14,762 nt of DNA from UKL13-2 sp043773745. Lineage in GTDB: Bacteria; Pseudomonadota; Gammaproteobacteria; Burkholderiales; Usitatibacteraceae. The notes below the pieces were generated by a model that saw only the letters and a program-made list of their open reading frames with translations, was not told the DNA's origin and ran no database searches. A program made the translations under genes and the position numbers. Position 1 is the stretch's first letter. Every line of letters starts with the position of its first letter. Below, piece after piece: positions 14,710 to 14,762 of this stretch. Location of the stretch: NCBI GenBank assembly GCA_043773745.1, contig JAYVEV010000030.1, positions 1 through 14,762 of the forward strand, written 5' to 3'.

Positions 14710-14714
14710 AGCGG
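14699..14714 (+). other. Small hairpin spanning the hydrolase stop codon
   Basis: CCGCTC, a TTTA loop and GAGCGG form a perfect 6-bp stem that includes the TAG stop (14707-14709). There is no T-run after it, so it is unlikely to be an intrinsic terminator. Confidence 0.35.
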
Positions 14715-14744
14715 AAAGAAAGGGGATTCCTACGGCGCTACGCA

Positions 14745-14756
14745 TGAGCTAGCTCA
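14745..14756. repeat. Perfect 12-bp palindrome TGAGCTAGCTCA
   Basis: A perfectly self-complementary 12-mer 36 bases past the hydrolase stop, close to the window edge. It could be a protein-binding site, part of a larger structure cut off here, or chance. Confidence 0.4.
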
Positions 14757-14762
14757 CGCACA

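Overview
The window looks like ordinary chromosome from a Gram-negative proteobacterium, most likely a betaproteobacterium of the Burkholderiales type. That placement rests on family content and protein style (LysR-pirin pair, cytochrome b561 with YceI, GluQ tRNA synthetase, DUF4331 with a small lipoprotein). It is an inference, not a measured assignment. No mobile element, tRNA, rRNA, CRISPR array or phage gene is visible.

Left third (1-4434, minus strand): one very large exported protein gene, open for 1478 codons and running off the left edge. It has a signal peptide, twin dockerin-like calcium loops, six PKD-like repeats at a near-constant 93-residue period, three Calx-beta repeats and at least four Ig-like repeats. 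A 474-bp gene-free stretch (4435-4908) lies upstream of it.

Middle (4909-8282, minus strand): a tight five-gene cluster that reads pirin, pirin, cytochrome b561, YceI, YceI. Two junctions are TGATG stop/start overlaps. A LysR-type regulator (8390-9361, plus) is transcribed away from it. The 107-bp gap between them holds a candidate sigma-70 promoter and two perfect dyads, one of which contains a T-N11-A LysR-type core. Together this suggests a LysR-controlled redox or quinone-related stress module: cytoplasmic cupin oxygenases, a membrane haem protein acting on quinols, and two periplasmic lipid- or quinone-binding proteins.

Right of that: a DUF952 gene (minus) overlaps the 3' end of lysR by 58 nt and is divergent from gluQ (plus), which encodes the enzyme that glutamylates queuosine on tRNA-Asp. 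Next comes an exported DUF4331 protein followed by a small lipoprotein. The pair ends at a strong 16-bp-stem terminator that also serves a convergent SpoIIAA-like (STAS-fold) gene. The window closes with an exported alpha/beta hydrolase of the acyl-CoA thioesterase/BAAT family with a visible Ser-Asp-His triad.

The best candidates for something under-described are the five-gene pirin/b561/YceI module with its divergent regulator, the DUF4331-lipoprotein pair, and the signal-peptide-bearing thioesterase-like protein.
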